Positions 1-8,092 of a stretch of 32,395 nt of DNA are shown piece by piece. The translations under genes and the position numbers were made by a program. Positions within the stretch are counted from its first letter, which is position 1. Each line of letters opens with the position of its first letter. Source of the stretch: Leuconostoc inhae KCTC 3774. Its GTDB lineage: Bacteria; Bacillota; Bacilli; Lactobacillales; Lactobacillaceae. The stretch covers positions 1 through 32,395 of the forward strand of contig AEMJ01000222.1 of assembly GCA_000166735.2 (NCBI GenBank). Reading direction: 5' to 3'. Under the pieces are notes generated by a model that was not told the origin of the DNA, searched no databases, and was given only the letters and a program-made list of their open reading frames with translations.

Positions 1-189
1 CCAAGCTCAGAAGTACCAAGTTCAGAGACCCCAAGCTCGGAAACGCCAAGCTCAGAAGTACCAAGCTCAGAAACACCAAGTTCAGAGACCCCAAGTTCGG
101 AAGTACCAAGCTCAGAAACACCAAGCTCTGAAACACCAAGCTCGGAAGTACCAAGCTCGGAAACGCCAAGCCCAGAAGTACCAAGTTCA
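1..189 (+). repeat. 15-bp tandem repeat encoding PSSE(V/T), about 12.6 units
   Basis: Units start with CCAAGCTC or CCAAGTTC and repeat every 15 bp from the window edge to about 189. The fifth codon follows the order V T T V T T V T T V T V, so there is a 45-bp (VTT) higher-order period for most of the array. Synonymous changes (AGC/AGT is fixed by position, TCA/TCG, GAA/GAG) distinguish the units. The array continues off the left edge. Confidence 0.95.
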
Positions 190-351
190 CCAACTGTTAA
201 CGTATCCTATAAAGTGACTAACAAAAATAATAAAAAGTTACCAGACACTGGTGAAAATAAAAATAATCATACAGATGCTATTGCTGCGGCGTTAATAACT
301 AGTATCTTAGGTATTACCGCAGTTGCGCGTAAGAAAAAAGGCGATAATTAA
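1..351 (+). CDS. C-terminus of a repeat-rich LPxTG cell-wall-anchored surface protein (partial, 5' end outside window)
   Basis: Frame 1 is open from the window edge to TAA at 349-351. Residues 1-60 are twelve pentapeptides PSSEV or PSSET (the last is PSPEV). A short linker follows, then LPDTG at bases 238-252, a hydrophobic stretch (AIAAALITSILGITAVA) and a basic tail RKKKGDN. That is a sortase cell-wall sorting signal, so the protein is covalently attached to peptidoglycan. The Ser/Thr-rich stalk is a typical O-glycosylation substrate, and two or three accessory-Sec-type glycosyltransferase genes follow directly, so it is probably a serine-rich-repeat-type glycoprotein (inference). The N-terminal signal and binding domains lie outside the window. 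Confidence 0.93.
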   Translation, partial: PSSEVPSSETPSSETPSSEVPSSETPSSETPSSEVPSSETPSSETPSSEVPSSETPSPEVPSSPTVNVSYKVTNKNNKKLPDTGENKNNHTDAIAAALITSILGITAVARKKKGDN

Positions 352-384
352 TTCAAAAAAATTAGAATATAATTGTAATTCAAA

Positions 385-408
385 GGCTAAGCTCAAGTAA
401 GTTTAGCC
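385..408 (+). other. Hairpin between the surface protein and gtfA-like genes
   Basis: GGCTAAGCT (385-393) pairs with AGTTTAGCC (400-408), nine pairs with one G-U and a 6-nt loop. No clear T-run follows, so this may be a weak terminator or attenuator that lets some transcription through to the glycosyltransferase genes. Confidence 0.4.
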
Positions 409-441
409 GTACATAAAAATAGTGAAGGGAAGTAGGGATAT

Positions 442-1968
442 ATGCATGCAGTATTTGTTAATACATTCTATGCACATAATCTTTCTGGTGCAAGTTTTGC
501 AGTAGATCGACGGCTACAGTTATTTTTACGCCACAAGATAGAGACAACAATTATTAGTGCCGATTATTATTTAACTAATCGGTACTATTTTCATTATCAT
601 TTTCCTGAGTTAAGTCAGCATTTTTTAGACTTGCATGATATTTTGACCGGTAATATAGAGCGTGATGAAGTAGATGCTTGGTTACAATTTTATGAAGAAA
701 ATTCAGCATTTTATAGTTTTGATACTAATAAAAAAATTGCGACTGCTCAAAATGGTGTCTATTTAAGATGGCATAATTATGATGATGACCGCCTAATGTC
801 GGTGCATCACTACTCAAAAAGTAATAAATTATTGCGCAGCGATGAATACGATTGGCGTGGTTACTTGGCTGTGAGAGTGTATTATGCTGCTAAGCCTAAT
901 GGTGATCAAAGTTATGTCGTCAGCCGAGAACATTTAAACCCTGATGGGCAAACAGTGTTAACATATCATTTTACAAGTGATAGCCAAATTAGACGAATTG
1001 ATTGGAAAAACAGTGCTGGTCAGACTAAATATTTTAATCAAAAAAATGATTTGTTAGTCGCAGCGTTGAAATACTATTCAATGTTGATAGGTGATGAGGT
1101 TTTGATGATACTTGACTTATTCCATTCGGATACAATAGCCAAGTTACAGTCATTAAACACATTGGATAGTCTCTGTCTTATTGTGCAATTACACAATATT
1201 CAAGTTAAAAATACGCCTGAGGGTTCACCAACGCGAATTGGCTATAGCTATCCAGTACTGAATAGTGAAAAATATAGCGGATTGATTGTTTTGACAGAAC
1301 ATCAGCGTCAAGATGTGTTGGCCTTGGCTGACCCTGACCGCGTTTTTACAATAGCTGAAAACTGGTATGATGAACATGATGTGGCCACGCATGATGCTAT
1401 TAATTGGTCAGATAAGGAAGATGGTTTAGTTATCATTTCTGCGCGATATGACAAAACTAAGCAAATTGATCATGCTATTAAAGCAGTAATAACCGCGCAT
1501 GAAAGAACGCCTAATATTCACCTTGAAATATGGGGTGGTGGCAACGACAATGTGCAAAAAGAATTACAACAGATAATTGATACACACAAAGCTAATGAGT
1601 ATATTAAACTAATGGGTATTACTGATAACCAACATATGAAATATCGGTTTGCTCAGGCACAACTACATGTTTTAGTTTCAAAAAATGAAGGGTTACCAAT
1701 GGTTTTTTTCGAAGCTCAATTAGGTAAAACCCCCTCAATTAGTTATGATATTGATTATGGTCCATCTGAAATTATCACAAATAGAGTAAATGGGGATTTG
1801 ATTGCTGCAAATGATATTACTTATTTATCTTCAAGAATGATTGAATTGTTTCAGAATTCTGGCACTCTGGAACATTATTCTGAAAATTCAAGTCAAACAT
1901 TAATTAAATTTTGTGAAGAAGCAATTTGGCAAAAATGGGAAAATTTGATAAAGCAGGTATTTAGATAG
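442..1968 (+). CDS. GtfA-like glycosyltransferase (GT4 fold, accessory-Sec/TarM type)
   Basis: 508 aa, close to the ~500 aa of GtfA, the O-GlcNAc transferase that glycosylates serine-rich-repeat adhesins. The middle (about residues 110-200) is rich in short beta strands, as in the beta-meander domain of this family. The C-terminal half is a GT-B nucleotide-sugar domain, with ISARYDKTKQIDHAI near residue 330 and an E-x7-E motif (E416, E424) in NEGLPMVFFEAQ. The ATG has an AGGG stretch 5-7 nt upstream. The next gene's ATG directly follows the stop codon, so translation is probably coupled. It likely adds the first sugar on the upstream repeat protein. Family placement is strong; the donor sugar is inferred from the family. 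Confidence 0.82.
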   Translation: MHAVFVNTFYAHNLSGASFAVDRRLQLFLRHKIETTIISADYYLTNRYYFHYHFPELSQHFLDLHDILTGNIERDEVDAWLQFYEENSAFYSFDTNKKIATAQNGVYLRWHNYDDDRLMSVHHYSKSNKLLRSDEYDWRGYLAVRVYYAAKPNGDQSYVVSREHLNPDGQTVLTYHFTSDSQIRRIDWKNSAGQTKYFNQKNDLLVAALKYYSMLIGDEVLMILDLFHSDTIAKLQSLNTLDSLCLIVQLHNIQVKNTPEGSPTRIGYSYPVLNSEKYSGLIVLTEHQRQDVLALADPDRVFTIAENWYDEHDVATHDAINWSDKEDGLVIISARYDKTKQIDHAIKAVITAHERTPNIHLEIWGGGNDNVQKELQQIIDTHKANEYIKLMGITDNQHMKYRFAQAQLHVLVSKNEGLPMVFFEAQLGKTPSISYDIDYGPSEIITNRVNGDLIAANDITYLSSRMIELFQNSGTLEHYSENSSQTLIKFCEEAIWQKWENLIKQVFR

Positions 1969-2868
1969 ATGAAAGTCATCATAACAGAGAAAGTGACTAC
2001 TGAATTATTACATTTTGAAGATATAATTAATGAATCCATTCTTTTTATTTCATGGACGTCAACAATTGCATATCAGACGCGTGTCAATGAAATTAATTTG
2101 TTTTCTTTCATACGTCATCAAGAAAATGAGAATCTGCTATCGACCTTAGATTGGTTAGCACACTTTGTACTCAATTATCGTTCTGTACCAGGTAGTCATC
2201 AGTTTGAAATGCAAGATGAATTAGGTAAAATTTCAGTTAAAATTTATATGACTTCTAATACTAGTCACCAAGTTGAGCATGTTGATACATTTGATAAAAA
2301 TGATAATCGTGTCGAAATGCAACTTTACGACAAACACAGTACACGTCAAATGTTTACATACGATGAAAACGGTAGGCCTGTTACCAGCAAATTTAGTAGT
2401 AATGATGGCACCATTCAAATTACATTTTACTGGCTTTCTCAGAATGGGAAGCTTGAAAACACTGGTATGTCTTTAAAGCAAAAAAATCATGAGCAATTTT
2501 ACAATAGTTACTGGGATTGGCAGATCGAGCAATTTAAGCTGTTGATTGGAAATTGCTCGAATGTGAGTGAGGTAATCAGTTACGAGGCACCGTTATTATC
2601 GCTACATGTTCCCACTAAACGTGTGACTAAAAATGAGTTAAAAAAATTAGTAGCAATAAGTTCATATCAACAGAATAGAAAATCTAATTTTTGGATAGTA
2701 GATTTTGATCACCAAAATCACTGGAAACCAAGAACTGATATTGTTAAAGTGGCAACCAATATCGATAATAGAATATTCAAAAAAATGTCATTCTCATTCC
2801 CTTATATTGATGAAGAAGATTGGATAAAAAACAACTTAAAAATACAATTCACTGATTGGTCCAGGTGA
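1969..2868 (+). CDS. GtfB-like beta-meander domain running in frame into the Gtf3 N-terminus (hybrid, interrupted)
   Basis: 299 aa as read. About residues 60-210 resemble the N-terminal half of GtfB, the non-catalytic partner that forms the GtfA-GtfB O-GlcNAc transferase, with strands such as KNDNRVEMQLYDKHSTRQMF and DENGRPVTSKF. The C-terminal GT-like half of GtfB (the family is ~440 aa) is missing. From about residue 238 (NFWIVDFDHQNHW) the sequence instead looks like the start of a Gtf3-type transferase and continues in the next entry after frame breaks. Adding one A to each of the A-runs at 2826-2831, 2838-2842 and 2937-2942 joins both into one 576-aa frame. Either this is a GtfB-Gtf3 fusion or deletion hybrid, or a further undetected error hides a separate Gtf3 start. 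Confidence 0.6.
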   Translation: MKVIITEKVTTELLHFEDIINESILFISWTSTIAYQTRVNEINLFSFIRHQENENLLSTLDWLAHFVLNYRSVPGSHQFEMQDELGKISVKIYMTSNTSHQVEHVDTFDKNDNRVEMQLYDKHSTRQMFTYDENGRPVTSKFSSNDGTIQITFYWLSQNGKLENTGMSLKQKNHEQFYNSYWDWQIEQFKLLIGNCSNVSEVISYEAPLLSLHVPTKRVTKNELKKLVAISSYQQNRKSNFWIVDFDHQNHWKPRTDIVKVATNIDNRIFKKMSFSFPYIDEEDWIKNNLKIQFTDWSR

Positions 2869-2925
2869 TGTCATTGTCTGGCAATATCCAAAATTCTCAC
2901 CAAAACTTGAACTGGCTGTGATAAA

Positions 2926-3696
2926 ATGGGCAAGAGAAAAAATATTCTCATTGTTGCGCTTGTTCATGATGTGACTATGCTAAGAACTGATACCATTAAA
3001 TTAGCAAATTATAATTTGGAAACAGATAAAGCAGTTTTGCAATCATTTGATATTGTGATGTTACCACTACATTTTATTAGTGCATTAAAGAATTTGGGAA
3101 TTAATTTGAACAATACTATTGAACTAGCACCATATGATTTTTTATATGATCAAGTAATAACGCCAGCAAGTTATCAAAAACGAGTTGTGTATGCTGGTTC
3201 GCTTGCTAAGTTCCCTAATTTGGAGCAAATAAATTTTGATTTAACCGTTTATGGTGAAAAAAATTTTTCAAGTGTTGTGCTTAATCAGCCTCATATTAAA
3301 AACGGTGGTTTTGTTGAAGCAATGGATTTACCAGCAAAACTTTCGTCGGGATACGGATTAATATGGGATGAGTCAGACAACGATCCGCATTTGCAGCAAT
3401 ATACACAATGGAATTGGCCATACAAATTTAGTTTATATATGGTTTCTGGACTTCCTGTTGTTGCTTGGCGTGAATCAGCAATTGCTGATATCATACGGCA
3501 AAATAATGTTGGTGTAGTGATTTCGAACTTGTCTGACTTACATGATATGTTAGATAGTATTACTGAGGAAAGATATCAACAGATGGCAAATAATGCTGCC
3601 AATTTTGGAAAGCAATTAGCAATGGGTGCAACTACGAAACAAGTATTGAGTGATTTGAAAAAATTACTCGATAACAAGCAACTAATTAATTTATAG
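2926..3696 (+). CDS. Gtf3-family glycosyltransferase, main body (5' part frameshifted)
   Basis: 256 aa as read. Features typical of Gtf3-type transferases, which extend O-GlcNAc on serine-rich-repeat proteins and are often annotated as beta-1,6-galactofuranosyltransferase, include ILIVALVHDV near the start, FDIVMLPLHF, YAGSLAKFPN, GYGLIWDE and WPYKFSLYMVSGLPVVAW. Family members are ~330 aa. The missing N-terminus is visible upstream: bases 2864-2938 read GDVIVWQYPKFSP and on to KWARE in another frame, and one A missing from the run at 2937-2942 explains the shift. The ATG at 2926 is therefore an internal artefact start, not the true one. The stop lies 1 nt before the next ATG, consistent with an operon. 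Confidence 0.75.
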   Translation: MGKRKNILIVALVHDVTMLRTDTIKLANYNLETDKAVLQSFDIVMLPLHFISALKNLGINLNNTIELAPYDFLYDQVITPASYQKRVVYAGSLAKFPNLEQINFDLTVYGEKNFSSVVLNQPHIKNGGFVEAMDLPAKLSSGYGLIWDESDNDPHLQQYTQWNWPYKFSLYMVSGLPVVAWRESAIADIIRQNNVGVVISNLSDLHDMLDSITEERYQQMANNAANFGKQLAMGATTKQVLSDLKKLLDNKQLINL

Positions 3697-3697
3697 T

Positions 3698-4464
3698 ATG
3701 AGTTGGGGGGTGATTAAAATACGTAAATTTATATTATCGATTATTATAATTGCAGTTACTATCTTTACTTTCTCTGTTACTCTATCCACTGCTGATATGG
3801 CGGACACAAATGGTATAGCTACAGTATTTGGTAAATGCGATCCAAATGATACAATTGAAATTAGTCTACCAAATACAAAAATCATTCATGTGATACCAAA
3901 TAATGTTGGTGATTATAACATTGACATTAATGGATTATCGATAGGGGACACGGTCTATGCGACTGCAGTTAGCATTGATGGCAAAAAAAGTCAGCCAACA
4001 AAGCATACAATCACAGCAGCTGATATGATCGAACAAAATGCTGTACAAGACCATATCATAAAAACGTCCGAAATACATTCAAAGGTTTTACATGTAGATG
4101 AGAAATTGCACCTTAAAAAAGAGGATAACCCTTTTTTTGGTTGACTGTTCTGTTTGGTGTATCGGGTGTTACTGCGGGTGGTGCAACGTTTATAAACTCT
4201 CGCTTCCCAAAAGTTGAACGCTCCTTTTTTTCATTGGTGGGTTCAGGATTATTATGGCGAAGCCAACGAATCAGATATAAAGTTCGATTAGTAGGCAGAT
4301 TTTCTGGTTTAAATAAAAATTCTTTTTTGGATGTGACACCAGAAGAGTTGAATACTTTAGATACAAATGAGGAAGTAGAATTAAGCCAACAGTTCACAAG
4401 ATTTGAGATGAATGTATTTAATCGGCAAAATAATGGTGTAAAAATGGTACCAGTTGATGAGTAA
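3698..4464 (+). CDS. Ig-like-domain membrane protein of the glycosylation cluster (frameshifted at a T-run)
   Basis: It reads as 148 aa (3698-4144) and then an offset 107-aa frame (to 4464). Adding one T to the seven-T run at 4132-4138 gives one 255-aa protein with DNPFFWLTVLFGV across the join. Layout: an N-terminal hydrophobic signal or anchor (FILSIIIIAVTIFTF), a single bacterial Ig-like domain (about residues 35-100, with DTIEISLP and GDYNIDINGLSIGDTV), a second membrane span (WLTVLFGVSGVTAGGATFI), and a basic cytoplasmic tail of ~90 aa ending KMVPVDE. The ATG sits 1 nt after the gtf3 stop and lacks an obvious ribosome site, so coupling is likely. I do not recognise the whole protein. It does not resemble Asp1-3 or sortase; an auxiliary role in surface protein handling is only inferred from position. 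Confidence 0.6.
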
Positions 4465-5338
4465 CTTAGGTCCAGCAATGAAATATTATTTGTTGCAACG
4501 TAACATTTCAATCAAACAAATTGCTGATGAAACACATATGTCTAAAAGTTCACTATACGATTTTTTTAATGGAAAACATGAACTTGGAGCAACAAATTTT
4601 GTTTGTTTAATTCAGCATTTGAATATTGATTTTCATAATGTTATTGATGAATACCATAGTGCAGTTGATAACTCTGAGCGAAATATTGACACGGAATATA
4701 AAACGATTAAGCAACTTGAGACCAAGGATTTAACGAATTATTTATCTAATTTGGGGATTCACCAGACTGCTACTGTGTTAACCGATTTTATTGTACAGGC
4801 GCAGTATGAAGAGGAATTTAGCGAAAAAATTAGTGTGATACAAGATGTGGCACGTGACTTAGTGTTTGATAAATTAGATTATTATACAGTGGATGAACTG
4901 AATTTGTTTATTAATTTAGTTAGTATATCCCCCAACTTTAATTACATTTATGGGGTTTATTTGGATTGTGAAAGGTTATTCTCCAGACAAGATTTTAATG
5001 CGATGTATCGTAATCAATCAGAATCAATTCAACAACTATTAATGATTAGATTTAATATGATCGTATTATGTATGAAGCATCAGTCAAAAAATTTGGCCAA
5101 AAAAATTATTTGTCTGGCTCAACAACTCAAGGAAGTTATCGATGATATGTATTCTGTATTGTTGTTACGACTCATAGATGTTATAGAATTGATTATTTCA
5201 AAAAAAGAAGAACGTGCAAAAAATTTGTATGATAACATTTTTTCTGCAATGTCTTACTTTTTACCAGCAACAGGTCAGTTTCGTTTTGAAATGTTATTTC
5301 TGAATTCTTTTGAACAATTCAAACAGACTCTAGAATGA
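4457..5338 (+). CDS. Rgg/GadR/MutR-type transcriptional regulator
   Basis: About 293 aa from the ATG at 4457; the preceding TTG is a less likely start. The N-terminal helix-turn-helix (residues ~8-60: YYLLQRNISIKQIADETHMSKSSLYDFFNGK) is followed by ~230 residues of helical, TPR-like sequence, the usual Rgg layout and length. Rgg proteins are often switched by short secreted peptides. No convincing SHP-like peptide gene was seen next to it. The ATG overlaps the end of the Ig-like gene by 8 nt, so the regulator is probably co-transcribed with the glycosylation genes and may control them (inference). Confidence 0.78.
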   Translation: MSNLGPAMKYYLLQRNISIKQIADETHMSKSSLYDFFNGKHELGATNFVCLIQHLNIDFHNVIDEYHSAVDNSERNIDTEYKTIKQLETKDLTNYLSNLGIHQTATVLTDFIVQAQYEEEFSEKISVIQDVARDLVFDKLDYYTVDELNLFINLVSISPNFNYIYGVYLDCERLFSRQDFNAMYRNQSESIQQLLMIRFNMIVLCMKHQSKNLAKKIICLAQQLKEVIDDMYSVLLLRLIDVIELIISKKEERAKNLYDNIFSAMSYFLPATGQFRFEMLFLNSFEQFKQTLE

Positions 5339-5672
5339 GTATAGCTTGATGAATTGATTTAATAATGCTCTCTAATAATAAATAAGAAGCTAGTAGACGA
5401 ACCATACTGCAGTATTATTGTCTTCGATTGTGCTTATTCAGGCTGTGGTTGTTCGAATATAACAATCATTTACTTATGTTTTGAACTTGATCTGTCATCA
5501 TGGACTGCAAATATTTTACAGTTGATTTTGTACAACGACTATTACAATATTTGCAATTTTTGTGTGTCATAATTTACTTCGAATTTATGACATTCGTTTT
5601 ATAAACCAATAAACTATGATAAAATAAAATATAGTTCGTTATTAACAGATAAATAGTTATTTTTTTGTCAGA
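5339..5672. other. 334-bp non-coding gap with two inverted repeats
   Basis: No supported gene. There are two hairpins: TGCAAATATT (5506-5515) with AATATTTGCA (5546-5555), a 30-nt spacer that itself contains GTTG/CAAC; and TGTCATAA (5565-5572) with TTATGACA (5585-5592). Neither is followed by a clean T-run. They could be regulator sites or the 3' ends of the two convergent transcripts (rgg and the dCMP deaminase). Confidence 0.5.
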
Positions 5673-6155
5673 TCATTCATAGGAAATAAATTGATGCAAA
5701 TCAATTTGTGAAGCAGTTTGCTCTGAAAAAGGGACTTGCTTTAAAATAACGTGTTTTTGTGCCAATAATTCTTCAGCAAAAGAATCATTATGATAATCAC
5801 GCATAAAGTTTATTTTTTGTATGCCAGCCTGTAACAATAATTTGGTGCAATGGACACAGGGTACATCAGTAACATATACTTCTGCGCCATCAACACTGAT
5901 TCCCATCTGGGCTGCCTGCATTAAGGCATTTTGTTCAGCATGTACAGCGCGAATACAATGACCATCCACGATTAAATCACCGACATCTGTACAGTGAGGG
6001 GTACCAGATACAGAACCATTATAGCCACTAGAAATGATACGGTTATTTTGAACAATGACGGCACCAACGTGTAAACGGGTACAGGTTGAACGCGTGGACA
6101 AGATGGCAGCTTGCGCGATAAAATATTGATCCCAGCTGATACGATTATATGACAT
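5673..6155 (-). CDS. comEB: ComEB-type dCMP deaminase
   Basis: 160 aa, normal for the family. It is a cytosolic zinc enzyme converting dCMP to dUMP for dTMP synthesis. The zinc site is complete: H72-A-E74 in HAEQNA supplies the ligand and the proton shuttle, and C100 and C103 in PCVHC supply the other ligands. An extra upstream HC/C cluster (H54, C55, H66, C67) is like the second zinc site of dCMP deaminases. GGAG precedes the ATG. It is divergent from folD, 72 bp away, so both nucleotide/C1 genes may share a promoter region. Confidence 0.9.
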   Translation of the reverse strand: MSYNRISWDQYFIAQAAILSTRSTCTRLHVGAVIVQNNRIISSGYNGSVSGTPHCTDVGDLIVDGHCIRAVHAEQNALMQAAQMGISVDGAEVYVTDVPCVHCTKLLLQAGIQKINFMRDYHNDSFAEELLAQKHVILKQVPFSEQTASQIDLHQFISYE

Positions 6156-6227
6156 GTGAGCTCCAATAAATTTATTTTGTTAAGAAGAATATAACATAAA
6201 AAGACGATCAAGCGAAGGAGCTTTTTA

Positions 6228-7069
6228 ATGACTGAAATACTCGATGGTGCAGCAGTAGCCAAAATTACAAACGAAAAACTGCTGAACGTGTTTCACGGTT
6301 GAATAAACCGGTGACTCTTGCTGTCATTTACGATCCCAAAAATGATGGTAGTCGTTTATATGTTGGTATGAAATCCAAAAAAGCAGCGGCATTAGGTATC
6401 ACAACACTAGATATTCCAACTGATGAAAATGCGACAACGGCAAGTGTGATTAAACTAGTTGAAGAGCTTAATGCAGATGAGCATGTTACTGGTATTTTGG
6501 TCCAAAGTCCACTGGCTAAAGGTGTGAAAGAACGTGAAATTTTTTCTGCCGTGGCGCCACATAAAGACGCTGATGGACTAGGTGCTACCGTGCAGGGTAT
6601 GTTGTTTGGTGACGCACTAGAAGATTATACCGTTGCTGCAACACCACAAGGTGTGATGACACTGTTACATCATTATAATATTGAGATGTTTCGTAAAAGT
6701 GCTGTTGTTATCGGACGCTCTCAGTTATTTGGTCGACCAATGTTTGCGTTATTAACAAATGCAGATGCAACAGTCACATTAGCGCATCGTTATACGCCTG
6801 AAGCCATGTTAAAGGCGCAATTGAAGGTGGCAGATATTGTTGTCGTTGGTGTCGGTATACCACACTTTATTTCGGGAGCAGATTTAAAATCTGGTGCTGT
6901 TGTCGTTGATGTCGGTATGAATTATGTTAACGGAAAAGCAGTTGGGGATGTTGACTTTGAATCAGCACAAGGCGTTGCAAGTTACATCACGCCAGTACCT
7001 GGTGGTGTTGGGCCAATGACAATTGCAACGTTATTAGAAAACACTGTTTCATTAGCAGAAAAATATTAA
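6228..7069 (+). CDS. folD: FolD, methylene-THF dehydrogenase/cyclohydrolase (one frameshift)
   Basis: The bifunctional enzyme interconverts 5,10-methylene-, methenyl- and 10-formyl-THF in the cytosol. The ATG at 6228 follows AAGGAG and begins MTEILDGAAVAK as expected, but the frame stops at 6300. Adding one A to the five-A run at 6274-6278 restores NEKTAERVSRLNKPV and joins the remaining frame, for 280 aa, the usual length. Conserved blocks: YVGMKSKKAAALG with the catalytic Lys, QSPLAKGV, PHKDADG (usually KDVDG), VIGRSQLFGRPM for NADP binding, and PVPGGVGPMT near the C-terminus. The annotated-looking start near 6299 is not real. A terminator follows. Confidence 0.92.
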
Positions 7070-7077
7070 TAATAATG

Positions 7078-7115
7078 AAAAAAACCATTGGTAAATTAAT
7101 TACTAATGGTTTTTT
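7078..7115. terminator. Bidirectional terminator between folD and the CHY gene
   Basis: An A-run, then CCATTGGTAA pairing with TTACTAATGG, then six T. A-run and T-run on both flanks fit termination of folD (plus) and of the convergent bioY-CHY unit (minus). Confidence 0.85.
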
Positions 7116-7137
7116 GTATTATTCTCTGCTATTGATC

Positions 7138-7440
7138 TTAACAAAAATAAATATCATGATGCAAATGACAACGCGGATTAAATTCATGTTGACATCTAGG
7201 ACATCTTATACACGAAATATAGGTATCGCCTGTCATTTCTAATTGACAGATGCCACACATGACACTTATCTGTGACATATGCATGGGCTGAAATGTATGA
7301 GTCATCAATGAATCGTGACAAAGTGCGCAGGCAAAATATCTCTGACATTGTTGGCACATATTAGCAATGACATCACAAGATTGATGCCAATGTTGACAGC
7401 GACCAGCTTCATCAAGAGAAAGTCCAAAAATTTCAGACAT
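7138..7440 (-). CDS. CHY-type zinc finger protein
   Basis: 100 aa with many Cys and His. It contains CQHWHQSCDVIA, CQQCQRYFACALCHD, CGICQ and CPRCQHEFNPRCHLHHDIYFC, the paired-ligand pattern of the CHY zinc finger family (often ~100 aa in Firmicutes). It probably binds two or three zinc ions; its function in bacteria is not established. The ATG overlaps the end of the restored bioY frame by 8 nt (cATGTCTGA), so the two are translationally coupled and under the same BirA-like operator. Confidence 0.85.
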   Translation of the reverse strand: MSEIFGLSLDEAGRCQHWHQSCDVIANMCQQCQRYFACALCHDSLMTHTFQPMHMSQISVMCGICQLEMTGDTYISCIRCPRCQHEFNPRCHLHHDIYFC

Positions 7441-7977
7441 GATATAAAATACGAAAACGGCGACGCAATGTGAGTGTTATTATGGTTGCTATAACAGCTT
7501 TGATAATGTCACCAGGAATGAATGCCAATTGGAAAGTAAGTGCCTTAGTTAATGGCATATGTGTCACAATATGCAAACCAAAAGCACCAGAAATATCAAT
7601 TAAAAAACACCAAATATTAAAATAGTTAAAAACATTGTGAAAAAATTTGTATAATTTAAATGATCAAGATAAGTTATCGTCAATCCAATAAGTAAGGCAG
7701 CGAATGGATATGCCCAAAGATAGCCTGCTGTTGCACTGAAAAATGCTGGTAAACCACCAGTGCCACCAGTCAAAACAGGTAAACCTATTGCAGCTAAAAA
7801 CAACCATACAATGATAGCTAGAAAGCCATTGCGCCACCCTAATAGAGCACCAGCTAACATGATGCCAATATTTTGAATCGTAATTGGTACAATTCCAAGT
7901 GGTATTGTAGGTACGTAGGCCATGACAACAAGCAGGGCAATCATTACCACGGTAAGCGTTAGTTTTTGTGTTTTCAT
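7433..7977 (-). CDS. bioY: BioY, biotin ECF transporter S component (one frameshift)
   Basis: An integral membrane protein that captures biotin for the energy-coupling-factor transporter. The first 125 aa have BioY features: PTIPLGIVPITIQNIGIMLAG, LLGWRNGFLAIIVWLFLAAIGLPV and GGTGGLPAFFSATAGYLWAYP. The frame then stops at 7600. Adding one T (minus strand) to the six-T run (plus-strand A at 7602-7607) continues it with LIDISGAFGLHIVT and PGDIIKAVIATIITLTLRRRF to a TGA at 7433, giving 181 aa, normal length. AAGGAAG precedes the ATG. No biotin synthesis genes are visible, which suggests scavenging. Confidence 0.9.
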
Positions 7978-7988
7978 GTTTCTTCCTT

Positions 7989-8020
7989 TTGTAAACTTTT
8001 TTATTTATATAAGTTTACAA
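7989..8020 (-). promoter_or_regulatory. BirA-like operator over the bioY promoter
   Basis: TTGTAAAC (7989-7996), 16 bp, GTTTACAA (8013-8020). This matches the Firmicutes BirA pattern of an inverted TTGTTAAC-like pair with ~15-bp spacing. On the minus strand a TTGACA (8035-8040) lies 17 bp from TAAACT (8012-8017), which falls inside a half-site. Biotin-loaded BirA would therefore block RNA polymerase. Confidence 0.75.
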
Positions 8021-8044
8021 TTAAAACAACGCCTTGTCAACAAT

Positions 8045-8083
8045 AAAAAACTGCTGTTAGATAAAGATTAACAGCAGTTTTTT
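8045..8083. terminator. Terminator downstream of busR
   Basis: A perfect 15-bp stem (AAAAAACTGCTGTTA at 8045-8059, complement at 8069-8083) with a 9-nt loop and T/A runs on both sides. It ends the minus-strand busR transcript before the bioY promoter. Confidence 0.9.
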
Positions 8084-8092
8084 AGGTAGTTA

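Noticed and set aside
1-189. Short regular repeats resembling a CRISPR array
   Set aside because: 15-bp units without spacers, all in one open frame coding PSSE(V/T); this is a protein repeat.
4113-4511. 132-aa minus-strand frame
   Set aside because: Antisense shadow of the Ig-like gene and rgg start; no ribosome site.
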